NCBI GenBank assembly: GCA_965222855.1
Contig: CBDCUL010000011.1
Location: 124,001-188,000 of the forward strand
Source of the DNA: JABABV01 sp965222855
GTDB lineage: Bacteria; Bacillota_I; Bacilli_A; Mycoplasmatales; JABABV01
Reading direction: 5' to 3'
DNA: 64,000 nucleotides
Below the pieces are notes generated by a model that saw nothing but the letters and a program-made list of their open reading frames with translations, did no database searches and was not told the DNA's origin. Position 1 is the first letter of the stretch. Every line of letters starts with the position of its first letter. The translations under genes and the position numbers were made by a program. Of the stretch, positions 1-10,557 are shown one piece after another.

Positions 1-460
1 CTGCAAGTTCTAAAGCATTATCATCAATATCACTAGCAATAACTTGGCTATTTTTAATTTCTTTAGCTAAAGTAATCCCGATAATACCACTACCAGTAGC
101 AACATCAAAGATTGAAATATTTTGTGTATTATTAAAAATATGGTCACTATAATAAATTACTTGTTCAACTAATAATTCAGTTTCAGGACGCGGAATTAAA
201 GCGCGCTCATCTATTTTAAAATCATAGTTGTAGAAATGGATTTTTCCTAATATATAATGAAGTGGTTTTCCGTTAATAAAATCAGCTAATTTAGCAAAGT
301 AAATTTTTTCATCAAAATCAATTTCTTGATCTAAAATACTATAGATTTTATTTTGTGAAACTTGACTCATTGCAATCATCAAAACGCGAGCGTTATCAAC
401 TGTACAATTAGCTAATTCGAGTTTTTTAGTTGCTTGTTTTAAGATTTCGCTATACGTCAT
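1..460 (-). CDS. prmC: PrmC (HemK) release-factor glutamine methyltransferase, 3' part cut by window edge
   Basis: S-adenosylmethionine-dependent enzyme that methylates the glutamine of the GGQ motif in release factors. The visible N-terminal 153 residues include the linker RALIPRPETELLVEQ and the SAM-binding glycine-rich loop FDVATGSGIIGITLA, both typical of PrmC. The ATG at 458-460 is chosen because it overlaps the prfA stop by 11 bases, a coupling seen several times in this window. It lies directly after its substrate gene prfA, the usual bacterial order. The catalytic NPPY motif would lie beyond the left edge. Confidence 0.93.
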   Translation of the reverse strand, partial: MTYSEILKQATKKLELANCTVDNARVLMIAMSQVSQNKIYSILDQEIDFDEKIYFAKLADFINGKPLHYILGKIHFYNYDFKIDERALIPRPETELLVEQVIYYSDHIFNNTQNISIFDVATGSGIIGITLAKEIKNSQVIASDIDDNALELA

Positions 461-1538
461 TATCAATTGTCTCCAATAACTTTAATCGTTGGTCTTCAGT
501 AATTAGGGCACTGATGATTTCTTCGATCTTCCCAGACATAACTTGGTCTAGTTTATTTAATGTTAGGCCAATACGATGATCGGTAATTCGATTTTGAGGA
601 TAGTTATACGTTCTAATTTTTTCAGAACGACTTCCATTTCCTGCTAATTTACGGATTCCTGACATTTTTTCAGCTTGTTTTTCTAATTCATATTGATAGA
701 TTTTGGCACGTAATGCTTGCATTGCCTTATCTTTATTATCGTGTTGTGAGCGTCCGTCTTGCGAAGTAGCAACAATCTTTGTTGGTAAATGAGTTACACG
801 AACAGCAGAATCAGTAGTGTTAACATGTTGTCCGCCAGCTCCGCCAGAACGATAAGTATCAATTTTTAAATCTTTAAGATTAATATGTACTTCAACAGCA
901 TCAACTTCAGGAAAAACCGAAACTGTTGCAGTTGAAGTATGAATTCGTCCTTGTGATTCCGTTTGCGGAACACGTTGTACACGATGTGCCCCAGTTTCAA
1001 ATTTCATTTTAGAATATACTTTATCACCAGTTAATTTAAAAGAAATTTGTGAAAAGTGACCATTATCAGTATGGCTAATATTCAATACTTCTAATTTTCA
1101 ATTTTGAACTTCGGCATATTGAGAATACATTTTATATAAATCACCAGCGAAAATATTAGCTTCATCTCCACCGGTAGCACCACGAATTTCAACAATAACA
1201 TTCTTATCATCATTAGGATCTTGTGGTAATAATAAAACTTCTAAACTATTTGATAATCTAGTTAAAATTGGCTCTAATTCTTTAATTTCAAATTTAGCCA
1301 TTTCAATTAAATCATCATCTTTTTCAGTTTTTAAAATTTGTTTAGCTTCGATAATTTCTTTATTAGTATTTTTATATTCAATATAGCTATCAACGATTTC
1401 TCTTAAATGCGATAATTCTTTATTTAAAGTAGTGTATTTTTTAATGTTTTGCAATACTTCTGGAGTTTCTAATTCAGCATTAATTTTATCGTATCTATTA
1501 ACAATTGATTGTAATTTTTGTAAATATTTTTTATCCAT
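450..1538 (-). CDS. prfA: Peptide chain release factor 1
   Basis: Class I release factor that recognises UAA and UAG and triggers peptidyl-tRNA hydrolysis. 362 aa, normal for the family. Motifs: the N-terminal coiled-coil domain MDKKYLQKLQSIVNRYDK, the anticodon-mimic region RVPQTESQGRIHTS (PxT in the RF1 position), and the catalytic loop GGAGGQHVN. A UGA at about 1095 must be read as Trp for the frame to stay open, which supports genetic code 4. With UGA reassigned, RF1 would be the only release factor needed for UAA/UAG stops. First gene of prfA-prmC. Confidence 0.97.
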
Positions 1539-1615
1539 GAAAAACCCTCTTAATTATATGTAATGATTTTATTATACCACGTTAAAATAAACAATTATTT
1601 AAGAATAAATAACTA

Positions 1616-1648
1616 ATAAAAAAAACAAGTGTATTACTTGTTTTTTTT
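1616..1648 (-). terminator. Intrinsic terminator after rpmE
   Basis: On the minus strand AAACAAGT-AATAC-ACTTGTTT is followed by a run of T. The hairpin overlaps the rpmE stop codon and separates rpmE from prfA. Confidence 0.75.
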
Positions 1649-1861
1649 ATCAGTCTTGTTTGCTTTAGTTAATTTAGCATTGAATTTTTCAATACGACCA
1701 GCAACTTTTGCGCCAACTTGTGTCCCTGTATAAAAAGGATGACATTTAGCACAAGTGTCCACTTTTATGTCTGTAGAAATTGAACCAGTTTCAAATTCAT
1801 TACTACAGTTAACACAGCGAACAATTGAACGTTCATATTTTGGATGAATGTTTTTCTTCAT
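1634..1861 (-). CDS. rpmE: 50S ribosomal protein L31
   Basis: Ribosomal protein of the large subunit, central protuberance and intersubunit bridge. 75 aa. Starts MKKNIHPKYE and carries two CxxC pairs (CVNC and CAKC), so this is the zinc-binding L31 form rather than the cysteine-free paralogue. It ends in a lysine-rich tail and is followed at once by its own terminator. Ribosome-binding sequence AAGGAGAC lies 9 bases upstream of the ATG. Confidence 0.96.
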   Translation of the reverse strand: MKKNIHPKYERSIVRCVNCSNEFETGSISTDIKVDTCAKCHPFYTGTQVGAKVAGRIEKFNAKLTKANKTDKKNK

Positions 1862-1890
1862 ATAATAAGTCTCCTTAATTTTAAATTTAA

Positions 1891-1911
1891 TATGTTATCT
1901 TTCATAACATA
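1891..1911 (-). repeat. Short perfect inverted repeat in the rpmE 5' leader
   Basis: TATGTTAT-GAAAG-ATAACATA is an 8 bp perfect hairpin 30 bases upstream of rpmE and 45 bases after fba. It could be a leader hairpin for L31 autocontrol, a repressor operator, or the end hairpin of the fba transcript. It has no clean T-run, so a terminator is the weakest of these. Confidence 0.4.
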
Positions 1912-1955
1912 AAATACGTTGTTATATTTTAACACATATTAAATTTAAAAACAAA

Positions 1956-2822
1956 TTAATTTGCCTTGTTGTTTGAACCAAATAAAATTAATTTTTCTTT
2001 AATAGTTGCTTTGATTGCATCTACGCCTGGTTTAAATAATTTACGAGGATCATAACCTTTACCAATTTGGTCTTTATTTTCTTCGATGTATTTACGAGTG
2101 GCTGCTGCAAATGTTAGTTGACATTCAGTGTTAACATTAACTTTAGCTACTCCTAATGAAATCGCTTTTTTAACTTGTGCATCAGGAATTCCAGAACCAC
2201 CATGTAACACGATTCCCATATTGGCAGCGTCACAGATTTCTGATAAACGATCTAAGTTAAGTCCTTTTCAATTTGATGGATATGGACCATGAATATTTCC
2301 GATTCCCGCAGCTAGAAAATCAATTCCTAATTTAGTAATTGATTTAGCATCTTTAGGATCGGCTAATTCACCGTTACCAATAACACCATCTTCTTCGCCA
2401 CCAATTGAACCAATTTCTGCTTCAACAGAAATATTTTTTGGAGCTGCTTTTGCAACAACTGCTGCAGTTTTTACTAAGTTATCTTCGATTGATAAATGAT
2501 GTCCATCAAACATAACTGATGTAAATCCGGCATCACAAGCAGCTAATGCTCCTTCATAAGTTCCGTGATCTAAATGTAGTGCTACTGGAACAGTGATTTT
2601 CATATTTACCATTAAATCACGTGTCATATCAGCAACAGTTTTATAACCACCCATGTAAGTACACGCTCCTTCAGATACACCAATAATTATTGGGGCGTTG
2701 TTTTCTTGAGCTGCACTTAAAATTGCTTTTGTTCATTCTAAATTGTTTGTATTTATATGTGCAATTGCATATTTATTAGCATATGCTTTTGCAATCATTT
2801 CTTTTGCGTTAACTAATTTCAT
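1956..2822 (-). CDS. fba: Class II fructose-1,6-bisphosphate aldolase
   Basis: Glycolytic enzyme that cleaves fructose-1,6-bisphosphate into dihydroxyacetone phosphate and glyceraldehyde-3-phosphate in the cytosol. 288 aa. Starts MKLVNAKEMIAKAYANKYAI. Zinc-site signatures are visible: VPVALHLDHGTYEGA (metal His and catalytic Asp), SVEAEIGSIGGEED, and the C-terminal phosphate loop VLHGGSGIPD followed by VNVNTE. Two UGA codons are read as Trp. A strong AGGAG lies 8 bases from the ATG. Single-gene transcription unit with its own promoter. Confidence 0.96.
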
Positions 2823-2880
2823 ATTAAGATTCTCCTAGTCTTGACGTAATTTAATAATTTAACGTGTCAATGCTTTTATT

Positions 2881-2909
2881 ATTATATCAATAAAATTATT
2901 AAATGTTAA
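2881..2909 (-). promoter_or_regulatory. fba promoter
   Basis: On the minus strand TTAACA, 17 bases, TATAAT, reading toward fba. The leader after it can fold through TTGAC/GTCAA just before the ribosome-binding site. Confidence 0.65.
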
Positions 2910-2912
2910 GTA

Positions 2913-4526
2913 TTATAATTTATTAGTTGCAGCTTTTAAAAAAGCGACAAACATTGGATGTGGTTTGTTAGGTCGTGAATTGAATTCTGGATGAGCTTGT
3001 GTTCCGATAAAAAATGGATGATTTTTTAATTCCATAAATTCTGCTAATGGTTTTGTACTATCCATTCCTGAAAATACCAAATCAGTATTTTTAAAATCAT
3101 TACTGAATTTATTATTAAACTCAAAACGATGACGATGGCGCTCTAAAACTTCGGTATTATTACCATAAATCTGAGAAATTAAACTACCTTTTAATAGTTC
3201 AGATTTACTTTCACCTAGTCGCAATGTGCCGCCGATAGCGCTATTTTTTTGCTTACCAGCTAAAATATCAATAACGGGGTATTTAGTATCTGGATCAAAT
3301 TCAGTTGAATTAGCACCAACCATATTTAAGACGTTACGCGCAAATTCGATAACTGCAACTTGCATTCCTAAACAAATTCCAAAATAAGGGATTTTGTTAA
3401 TGCGGGCATAATTAGCAGCTAAAATTTTACCTTCAACGCCACGTTTACCAAATCCACCACAAACAATAATCCCGTCAGTATCTTTAAAATATTCTGCCAT
3501 ATTAGTTAATGTTAACGTTTCGGAATTAACTCATTTAATTGTAATTTTTTTAGTAATTTCTGCTGCTGCATGAAATAATGATTCTTTAACAGATAAATAA
3601 GCGTCTTTTAAAACTGTGTATTTTCCAATCAAAGTAATTTGATAAACTTCTTTTTGATCATTCATTTTATTAACTTTTGAATTATAAAGATTTCATTTAT
3701 TAGTTTCAGCAATCGGATTAGGATTGGGAACATTTAGTGTTTTAAAAATTGCTTTTTCAATTCCTTGATTATGCAACAACACTGGTACTTCATAAATTGA
3801 TTTAACATCAGGAGCGGTAAAAATAAATTCTTTATTAATATAAGTGAATCTTGATAATTTATCTTTAATGCTATCGTCTAAAACAATTTCTGAACGTAAA
3901 ATTAAAAAGTTGGGATTTATTCCATAAGATCTTAATGTCTGAATTGAATGTTGAGTTGGTTTAGTTTTAGCTTCACCAGCAGCTTTAATTACGGGGATTA
4001 ATGTATTATGAATGATTAACACATTATCGGGATTTTCCATTTTAATTTGGCGCATTGATTCAATATATGGTAGTGATTCAATGTCACCAACAGTTCCCCC
4101 GATTTCAATAATTAGAAAATCAGTTTTTTTAGCTTTTTGTAAATCGTATATATAATTTTTGATTTCATCAGTGATGTGAGGAATGACTTGCACTGTTTTA
4201 CCGTGGAAATCACCATTACGTTCTTTTTCAATTACGCTATGGTATATTCTTCCAGTTGTGATGTTTGAAGATTTAGTTAATTTAATATCAATAAATCTTT
4301 CATAATGACCTAAATCAAGATCCGTTTCTCCACCATCAGCAGTAACATAAACTTCACCATGTTCATAAGGTGAAATTGTTCCGGGATCAAAATTTATATA
4401 TGGGTCCATTTTTAAAACGTTAATGCTAAATCCGTTTTCTTTTAATAATGAGCCGATACTAGAAGCTGCAATTCCTTTTCCTAAAGAAGAAACAACTCCA
4501 CCTGTAATAAAAATTATTTTTGACAT
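2913..4526 (-). CDS. pyrG: CTP synthase
   Basis: Makes CTP from UTP, ATP and glutamine. 537 aa, normal length. The N-terminal synthetase domain opens with MSKIIFITGGVVSSLGKGI, followed by GGTVGDIESLPYIE. The C-terminal glutamine amidotransferase domain has GGFGKRGVEGK, the nucleophile elbow YFGICLGMQ with the catalytic Cys, and the HPEF His/Glu pair. Several in-frame UGA codons are Trp. No frame break. It stands alone, with a terminator from the upstream gene just before it. Confidence 0.97.
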
Positions 4527-4597
4527 ATTGATTACTACCTACTCTCTTTTTTTGTTCTATATTACTTATATTTTCATTGATTTAAAATAACAAAAAA

Positions 4598-4645
4598 CTC
4601 TATTATTTTTTTAAAATATGCTAGTTTTATAAAAAATAATAGAGA
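4598..4645 (-). terminator. Intrinsic terminator between folT and pyrG
   Basis: A 14-15 bp stem CTCTATTATTTTTT/AAAAAATAATAGAG with an AT-rich loop, followed on the minus strand by TTTTTTG. It ends the folC-folT transcript. Confidence 0.7.
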
Positions 4646-4690
4646 GATATTTTCAAATCTATTTTATTTTAAAATAGTTAAAAAGTCAAT

Positions 4691-5335
4691 TTATAATAAT
4701 TTATCCACACGATAAATTATTAAGACAAAGGATAAGTATATTGGTAATGCTCAAGTTAATTCAATTAAGCGACTAACATATGCTGTCATAATACTAACCT
4801 TGTTTAGCGGAATATAACCTAGTGATGTCAATCAAATAATATCTAGTGCAAAAGATGTTAATAAATAATTAAGTATGAAAGTAATGATTAAAAAATATGG
4901 TTGGTTTTTAAGATGATTTTTATTTCATGCACCAATCACACTTAATAAACAGGCGTTAAAAGTAAATCCAAAATGAAATCCAGGAGCAACAAATAATAAA
5001 GATTTTAATAAATCACTAATAATAGCATTAGTAAATCCTAATAAATAACCGCAACGATAGCCCATATAAAAAACAATAACATCACCAAGTCTAATTTGAA
5101 TGAATCCCATAATAGTTAAATTACTAGTAAATCCATTAAGTAAAACAGCCATTGCTATCAAAACACCACTAATAGTAATGTTTCTAACATTAATTGTATG
5201 CTCATATGTAGTTATTTGTTTGTTAGATGTAGCTTTTTTAGTAACGTTTTTTTCTAAAAATATTACTAAAAAGAAAATCATTATAATTAATATTAAAGCA
5301 ACAGCATTAGTAATTAGTAAAAATTTATTTGACAT
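4691..5335 (-). CDS. folT: ECF transporter S component, probably folate (FolT-type)
   Basis: Substrate-binding membrane subunit of an energy-coupling-factor vitamin transporter. 214 aa with about six hydrophobic segments, including the conserved region IQIRLGDVIVFYMGYRCG and a following LLGFTNAIISDLLKS, the pattern of folate-family S components. The ATP-binding and T subunits are not in the window. Its start overlaps the folC stop by 11 bases, so translation is probably coupled, and both genes sit behind a probable tetrahydrofolate riboswitch. Folate as substrate is inferred from that context, not from binding residues. Confidence 0.75.
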
Positions 5336-6482
5336 ATTTTTGCTGCTTTAATCACAAATAAACTTCATTAATAAAATATAAAGAGCCAGTTATTAAAAGA
5401 GGTTTTTGTAAATTAATATTCTTAATTAATATTGAGCGATAGTCTAATTGATTATTAAAAATATGAGATCTACTAAAATTAAAATTCAGATAATGAATAT
5501 CGGTGAAGTTTTTATTTAATAACTTTTGCATTTCGATAATATTTTTGTTTTTGGAAAATCCTGCCAAAACAGTAAAATTGGTTTTGATTTTTTTTACTTC
5601 TGCAATTAAAACTTTTATTGCTTCAGGATTATGAGCCCCATCTAATATAATTATTGGTTTGGTACTAATTTTACTAAATCTACCAAAAATAATATTACTA
5701 GGTAATCTTTGAAAATTAATTTTTTTAATTGGTGTTAAATATTGTGCTACTGCAAACGACAGTGCTAAATTACCACTTTGATATTGTGCAATATTATTTG
5801 GTAATTTTAATTTTTTAACAAATTTAAAATCATTACTATATTTAGTTACTAAAGATTGATATTTAATTAAATCTGTTATGACAAATAGTTTACTTACTGG
5901 TTGAATTATCGCTAATTTTTCTAACATTATTTTCTCGATAGTGTCACCTAATATATTCTGATGATCTAAACTAACTGAAGTTAGAATAACTGCTAATTGA
6001 TTTTGAAAAAAAATATTAGTCGAATCAATTCTACCACCAATACCAGCTTCAAAAATAGCAATATTAACTTGGTTTTCTTTAAAATACATTACAGCAATTA
6101 AAGTTCATACACTAAAAAAATTTAAACAATATTCTTCGATTAATGGTTTAATCACTTTTAAATAAGTGCTGACTTTTTTAGCTGTTATCGGAATATTATT
6201 AATTTGAATTCGATCATAAAAAGTTATTGTGGCGGGTGAAGTAAAAGTTCCAATTTTAGCATAGTGTTCTTGTAAAAATCATTGTAAATACATACTAGTA
6301 GAACCTTTGCCGTTCGTACCGACTACTTGAATTACTTGTAAAGATTCTTGGGGATTACCTAAATGCGCTAAACATTTAAGCCATAAATTATATTTATGTT
6401 CTGGTGTTAAATTTTTCTTTAAATTAAATAATGGTAAACTTAATAAAAAATTGGCATTTTTATCATTTTTGGTAAAATACAT
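5325..6482 (-). CDS. folC: Folylpolyglutamate / dihydrofolate synthase
   Basis: Adds glutamates to folates so that they stay in the cell and bind their enzymes. 385 aa. The ATP loop VVGTNGKGSTSMYL is near the N-terminus, then FEAGIGGRIDSTN, then the C-terminal ligase domain with ILDGAHNPEAI. The ATG at 6482 is chosen over an upstream in-frame ATG at 6545 because GGAG lies 10 bases before it; the upstream start would sit inside the riboswitch leader. UGA codons read as Trp. Co-transcribed with folT. Confidence 0.93.
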
Positions 6483-6486
6483 AAAT

Positions 6487-6522
6487 AAAATACTCCTTTT
6501 TATAATAAAACAGGAGTATTTT
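6487..6522 (-). promoter_or_regulatory. Hairpin that sequesters the folC ribosome-binding site
   Basis: On the minus strand an 11 bp stem pairs AAAATACTCCT with AGGAGTATTTT. The 3' arm contains the GGAG used by folC, so folding would block translation. Probable expression platform of the riboswitch directly upstream. Confidence 0.65.
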
Positions 6523-6542
6523 AAAAAACAGAAAACAATAAA

Positions 6543-6640
6543 CATTAGTGGATGAGCATAACACTTAATTAAATTAAATTAATAATTTTTAAATTTATAC
6601 TCCCATATTTAAAAATATTTAATGTTATGCGGCTCTAATA
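6543..6640 (-). ncRNA. Probable tetrahydrofolate (THF-I type) riboswitch in the folC-folT leader
   Basis: On the minus strand: P1 ATTAG/CTAAT (6635-6639 with 6544-6548), P2 GCATAACA/TGTTATGC (6623-6630 with 6556-6563), P3 ATTTTTAAAT/ATTTAAAAAT capped by loop ATGGGAGTATAA, then P4 TTAATT/AATTAA, then joining segment TCATCCA. A three-way junction, an AUGGGA loop after UUAA, and CAUCC in the J2/1 position are the marks of the known THF aptamer as I remember it. The gene that follows is folC, a classic target. Not checked with a covariance model. Confidence 0.7.
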
Positions 6641-6649
6641 TTACGTTCA

Positions 6650-6655
6650 ATTATA
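6650..6655 (-). promoter_or_regulatory. -10 box of the folC-folT promoter
   Basis: TATAAT on the minus strand, placing the start of transcription near 6642, just before the first stem of the riboswitch. No clear -35 box. Confidence 0.55.
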
Positions 6656-6665
6656 ACATAAAAAT

Positions 6666-7553
6666 TTATAACTCGATATCTTTTGAATGAGTTTTTTTAA
6701 CTTTAGGAGTTTTTTTATTTTCTAATTGTTTTTCATAAAAATCACTAGTAACAACATTTGATTCTTCAATTTCATCAGATTTGATCATTGGATGAATAAC
6801 TTTTCAAATAAAATACATAACTGCTACATTGAACCACATTTTAATAGTAGCAAATGTGATCCGCACTGTTACGCCGACGGAGTAAGGAATTCCTAATGTA
6901 ATTTGGTCTCACATTGGAGTTGAAAAAATTAAATAATATTCAATAAAAAAACAAAATGTTATTATTGGTAATAAATTGTTGAAATTAATTTTTGATAAAT
7001 AAAATTTCAAAATAAAAATTACTATTAAAGAAATAATGATTTCGGCATTAATTAAAATTAAATAAATTCATTTATTAGTAATCAATGGTTTGGAATGTGA
7101 TTTTCCACTATCAGAATGAAGGAAGAAAGATTTTGGAATAAATACTATGAACAATGTTGCTGTTACAAGGACAACGATAATACTGATTATTAGTACTCAT
7201 AATATTTTATAATCTTGCGGTTTAGTATGTTTTGATTTTTTTGATTGTTTAACTCATCTTTTTTGCATTAAAAATACTAATCCAGGAATAACTCCTACCA
7301 TAATCATATCTAAAGTATATCCAGGGAAATAGAATGTTGGACGATATAAAAGTGATAATAAATCAACAACAATCCCACTAACTCCCCCAGCAACTGGACC
7401 TAATAAAAACCCAGTTATTTTAACTGGTGCTCCGGCTAAGGCAGTTTTAAAAGAAGGAATAGTTACAAAAGCATTCCCTAAAATAACTAAAACTATTCCG
7501 ATGGCAATAAATAAACCAACTACGGCAATTTTACGATTACTTCATTTTTTCAT
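6666..7553 (-). CDS. ECF transporter S component, substrate unknown
   Basis: Multi-spanning membrane protein of 295 aa. The N-terminal block FKTALAGAPVKITGFLLGP followed by GGVSGIVVDLLSLLY is the typical S-component segment (small-residue helix, then G-P and a D-L pair). Around residues 95-150 there is a lysine-rich loop and a longer extracytoplasmic stretch. The C-terminus is a charged tail ending KKTHSKDIEL. It follows ung and precedes folC in the same direction; the folC promoter lies just after its stop. Folate or a related vitamin is possible but not shown. GAGG lies 8 bases from the ATG. Confidence 0.72.
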
Positions 7554-7622
7554 ATAAAGCCTCTTTACAGTTATTTAATAGTTAAAATAATAATCTTGTA
7601 TAAATATATTTTACCATATTCG

Positions 7623-8327
7623 CTAAATTGCAAAGTTTATCGTTTTAATTTTATTTTTTGTTAAAAAGTTATTAATTTGTGAAAATGGTTTAGAACCAAA
7701 AAAACTATGATAAGCACTTAAAGGTGATGGGTGGCTCGAAGCAATAATAAAGCGATTCTGATTGTTGATTATTGGTATCACTTTTTGGGCAAAATTTCCT
7801 CATAATAAATAACCAAAATTTTGATGATGATTTTCAATATATTTAATTAAATTAATTGTTCATTGTGATCAGCCTATTTTACTATGCGATAATGGTTTTC
7901 CTTCTTCAACACTAAGTGATCAATTGATTGCAAAAAAACCTTGCTTAAATCAATTTAATAAAGAGTTGTTTTCTTTATTAATCGCAAGGTCGTTATATAA
8001 TTCTTTAAAAATATTTCTTAAAGATGGTGGTGTTTTAATATTATTAGCAACCGAAAAAGCAATGCCGGTTGCTTGATTTTTTTGATGATAAGGATCTTGT
8101 CCAATGCAAATAATTTTAATTTGTGACATTGGTAATTCTAAATATTTAAAAATATTTTCAAATTTAGGAAAAATAATTTTATGTTGATATTCACTTATGA
8201 TTATTTTTTCTAATTTTAGAAAATAAGTTTTTTTAAATTCTTGATTAATAAATTCTTTTCAAGATGAATCAACATTTTTATGAAGGAGCAATTTTTTGAT
8301 ATCAAAATTATTTATGATATTTTTCAT
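7623..8327 (-). CDS. ung: Uracil-DNA glycosylase
   Basis: Removes uracil from DNA as the first step of base-excision repair. 234 aa. Family 1 motifs are intact: the water-activating GQDPYHQKNQATGIAFS (catalytic Asp), and HPSPLSAYH with the catalytic His. Five of its tryptophans are UGA codons. The start overlaps the 3' end of rlmH by 20 bases, so the two are probably translated together. Confidence 0.95.
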
Positions 8328-8772
8328 TATTATTAATTTTACATCCTCGATAAATTTGTTCTAATAACATTAATCTAAAAATTGCATACGGAAAAGTTAA
8401 ATCTGAAAAAGACCAACGTAAATTAACTTGTTGTTTGAAAGTTTTTAAAACACCATTAGACCCACCGATAATAAAAACAATTTTTGCTTGTTTAAAATCT
8501 TGTTGGTCTTTTAAAAACTTTGCAAAATCAACACTATTAATTTTTTTACCAGTAATATCTAATAAAACTGTGTAATAATCTTTTGGAATTTTTGCCATAA
8601 TTTTTTCTGTTTCAAATTTCATAGCGTCAGGAGAATTATTTAATTTACTATTAGAAACTACTATTTCATTAAGATCCACATAATGTTTAAGTCTTTTTTT
8701 AAAATCATTAATTAGCATAATTAAGTTGTTATCTTTAATAGTTCCAACTGTGATTAAGCAAATTTTTAACAT
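8308..8772 (-). CDS. rlmH: 23S rRNA pseudouridine-1915 N3-methyltransferase (RlmH)
   Basis: SPOUT-class methyltransferase acting on helix 69 of 23S rRNA. 154 aa, normal for the family. The SAM knot signature is seen as FIIGGSNGV and the C-terminus as FPYAIFRLMLLEQIYRGCKI, then the usual ending N-x-E-KYHK. It starts 2 bases upstream of the dnaB stop and overlaps ung at its other end, forming part of gdpP-rplI-dnaB-rlmH-ung. Confidence 0.94.
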   Translation of the reverse strand: MLKICLITVGTIKDNNLIMLINDFKKRLKHYVDLNEIVVSNSKLNNSPDAMKFETEKIMAKIPKDYYTVLLDITGKKINSVDFAKFLKDQQDFKQAKIVFIIGGSNGVLKTFKQQVNLRWSFSDLTFPYAIFRLMLLEQIYRGCKINNNEKYHK

Positions 8773-8774
8773 AG

Positions 8775-10112
8775 TTATCGCTCTTTCTTAGCTAAATTGC
8801 TAAAAGCATTAGCATATTTATTAAAAGATAAATCAAAATTACCGATACTACCATTTCTATTTTTAGCAATAATAATATTTGTGATCTCACTAGGGTTGTT
8901 TGTTTGCTCATGACTATAGTATGATTCTCGATGTAAAAATAAAATTAAGTCAGCATCTTGTTCGATAGCTCCTGATTCTCTCAAGTCAGACATCATTGGG
9001 CGCTTATTTTCGCGCTTTTCAACAGAACGTGATAATTGGGCCAATGCAATAATAGGCACCTCTAATTCACGTGCTAATGCTTTTAAAGTACGTGAGATAT
9101 TACTAACTTCTTGTTGTCTGTTTTCACTACGTTTTGCACTACCGCTCAATAATTGTAAATAATCAATAATTATTAAACTGAGTTTTTTCTTCTTATCATG
9201 TTTTCGAGCAATTAAACGTAATTGATTAACATTTAAACTAGCATTATCATTAATCGCTAATTTTAAATTACCAACAAGATCTTTACCATGAAATAGAATT
9301 ATATTTTCTTGTTCAGTTAATCCGTTAACAGTTTTAAATTTTTGACTACTAATTTTTGTATTCAATGATAAAATTCTTTGAATTAATTGGTCTTTGGGCA
9401 TTTCTAATGAAAACATTAATGTTTCTTTTTTCTTAGCTACATTGTTGGCGATATTTAAAGCTAGCGCTGTTTTACCCATAGAAGGGCGCGCTGCCAAAAT
9501 AATTAAGTCACCTTTTTGTAATCCAGATGTAATTTTATCCAAATACGAAAAGCCAGTGTTTAATCCTGGCGGAATGCTTCCTGATTGAATTAATTGAATT
9601 CTATTGATTGTTTTTTCAACAATAACATTACAATATGTCGTATCTTCATCAGTAGTGTAACCAATACTGCTAATTTCATTTTCTAAAACTTCTTTAAGTT
9701 TTTCGGATTGATCAGCATTACTTCTTGATATTTGGCTATTTCAATTTTGAACAGTATTTTTAAGTTTGTTATGATTATGTCATTTAACTAACTCTTCAAT
9801 ATATTTATCTAAACTTTTTATATCAGAATTATCAAATGATAATAAATCTAAAATATATTGTTCACCATCAGTATGTGCTAACAAATTATTTTTTGATAAA
9901 TCAGATATAACTAAATGAATGTTAGGTGAATTTTCTTCTGATAAAGTTAGGATTGATTGGTAAATAATTTTATGTTTCGCATCAGTAAAATGGTCTACAG
10001 TAAGTTTATTTACAATATCAAGATAACTTTCTCTGTCAGTAAAAATAATGTTTAAAACGGCTTTTTCAATGTTTAAAACAGCTAAGTTTTGATTTTGTGT
10101 AGAATTTGTCAT
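8775..10112 (-). CDS. dnaB: Replicative DNA helicase DnaB/DnaC type
   Basis: Hexameric helicase of the replisome. 445 aa. The N-terminal domain (about residues 10-110) is followed by the RecA-like core: Walker A ARPSMGKTALALNIA, Walker B LSLIIIDYLQLLSG, and the DnaB-specific LKALARELEVPIIALAQLSR and LRESGAIEQDADLI. In-frame UGA codons lie between about 9543 and 9780. It starts 5 bases after rplI, which supplies its ribosome-binding sequence. The rplI-dnaB order is conserved in Firmicutes and mollicutes. Confidence 0.96.
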
Positions 10113-10117
10113 GTTTG

Positions 10118-10555
10118 TTAGATTCCTTTTGTATAGACTGTAATTTTTGCAGTAATATTTGCTGGTAGTTTAATTGTTAATTGAGTTTCCCCTAAACTAT
10201 TTATTTTATTAGGTGAAATACTTTTTTTATCAATTTTAATATTATTTGATAATAATTTATTAACAATTTGTTTAGTTGATATATGTCCGAATAATTTACC
10301 ATTATTTTGTTTCAATTCAAAATTTAATTTTAATTTGGCTAATTTATCAGCAATTTTTTTGCTGGCTAATTTTAATGCTGTGTATTCTTGTTCTGATTTT
10401 TGATCAATTTCTTTTTTGACATTTCTGGCTGCGTTAGTAGCAACTACTGCTAATTTTTTTGGTATTAGAAAATTCTTAGCATAACCGTCATTCACATTGA
10501 TAATAGAACCTTTTTTTCCTTTGTTTTTAATATCTTGTAATAAAATAACTTCCAT
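10118..10555 (-). CDS. rplI: 50S ribosomal protein L9
   Basis: Large-subunit protein at the base of the L1 stalk. 145 aa: N-terminal rRNA-binding domain with MEVILLQDIKNKGKKGSI and DGYAKNFLIPKKLA, a long connecting helix rich in Lys and Glu, and the C-terminal domain. It begins 2 bases after the gdpP stop, with AAGGAG inside the gdpP coding end, so it is probably coupled to gdpP. Confidence 0.96.
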   Translation of the reverse strand: MEVILLQDIKNKGKKGSIINVNDGYAKNFLIPKKLAVVATNAARNVKKEIDQKSEQEYTALKLASKKIADKLAKLKLNFELKQNNGKLFGHISTKQIVNKLLSNNIKIDKKSISPNKINSLGETQLTIKLPANITAKITVYTKGI

Positions 10556-10557
10556 CG

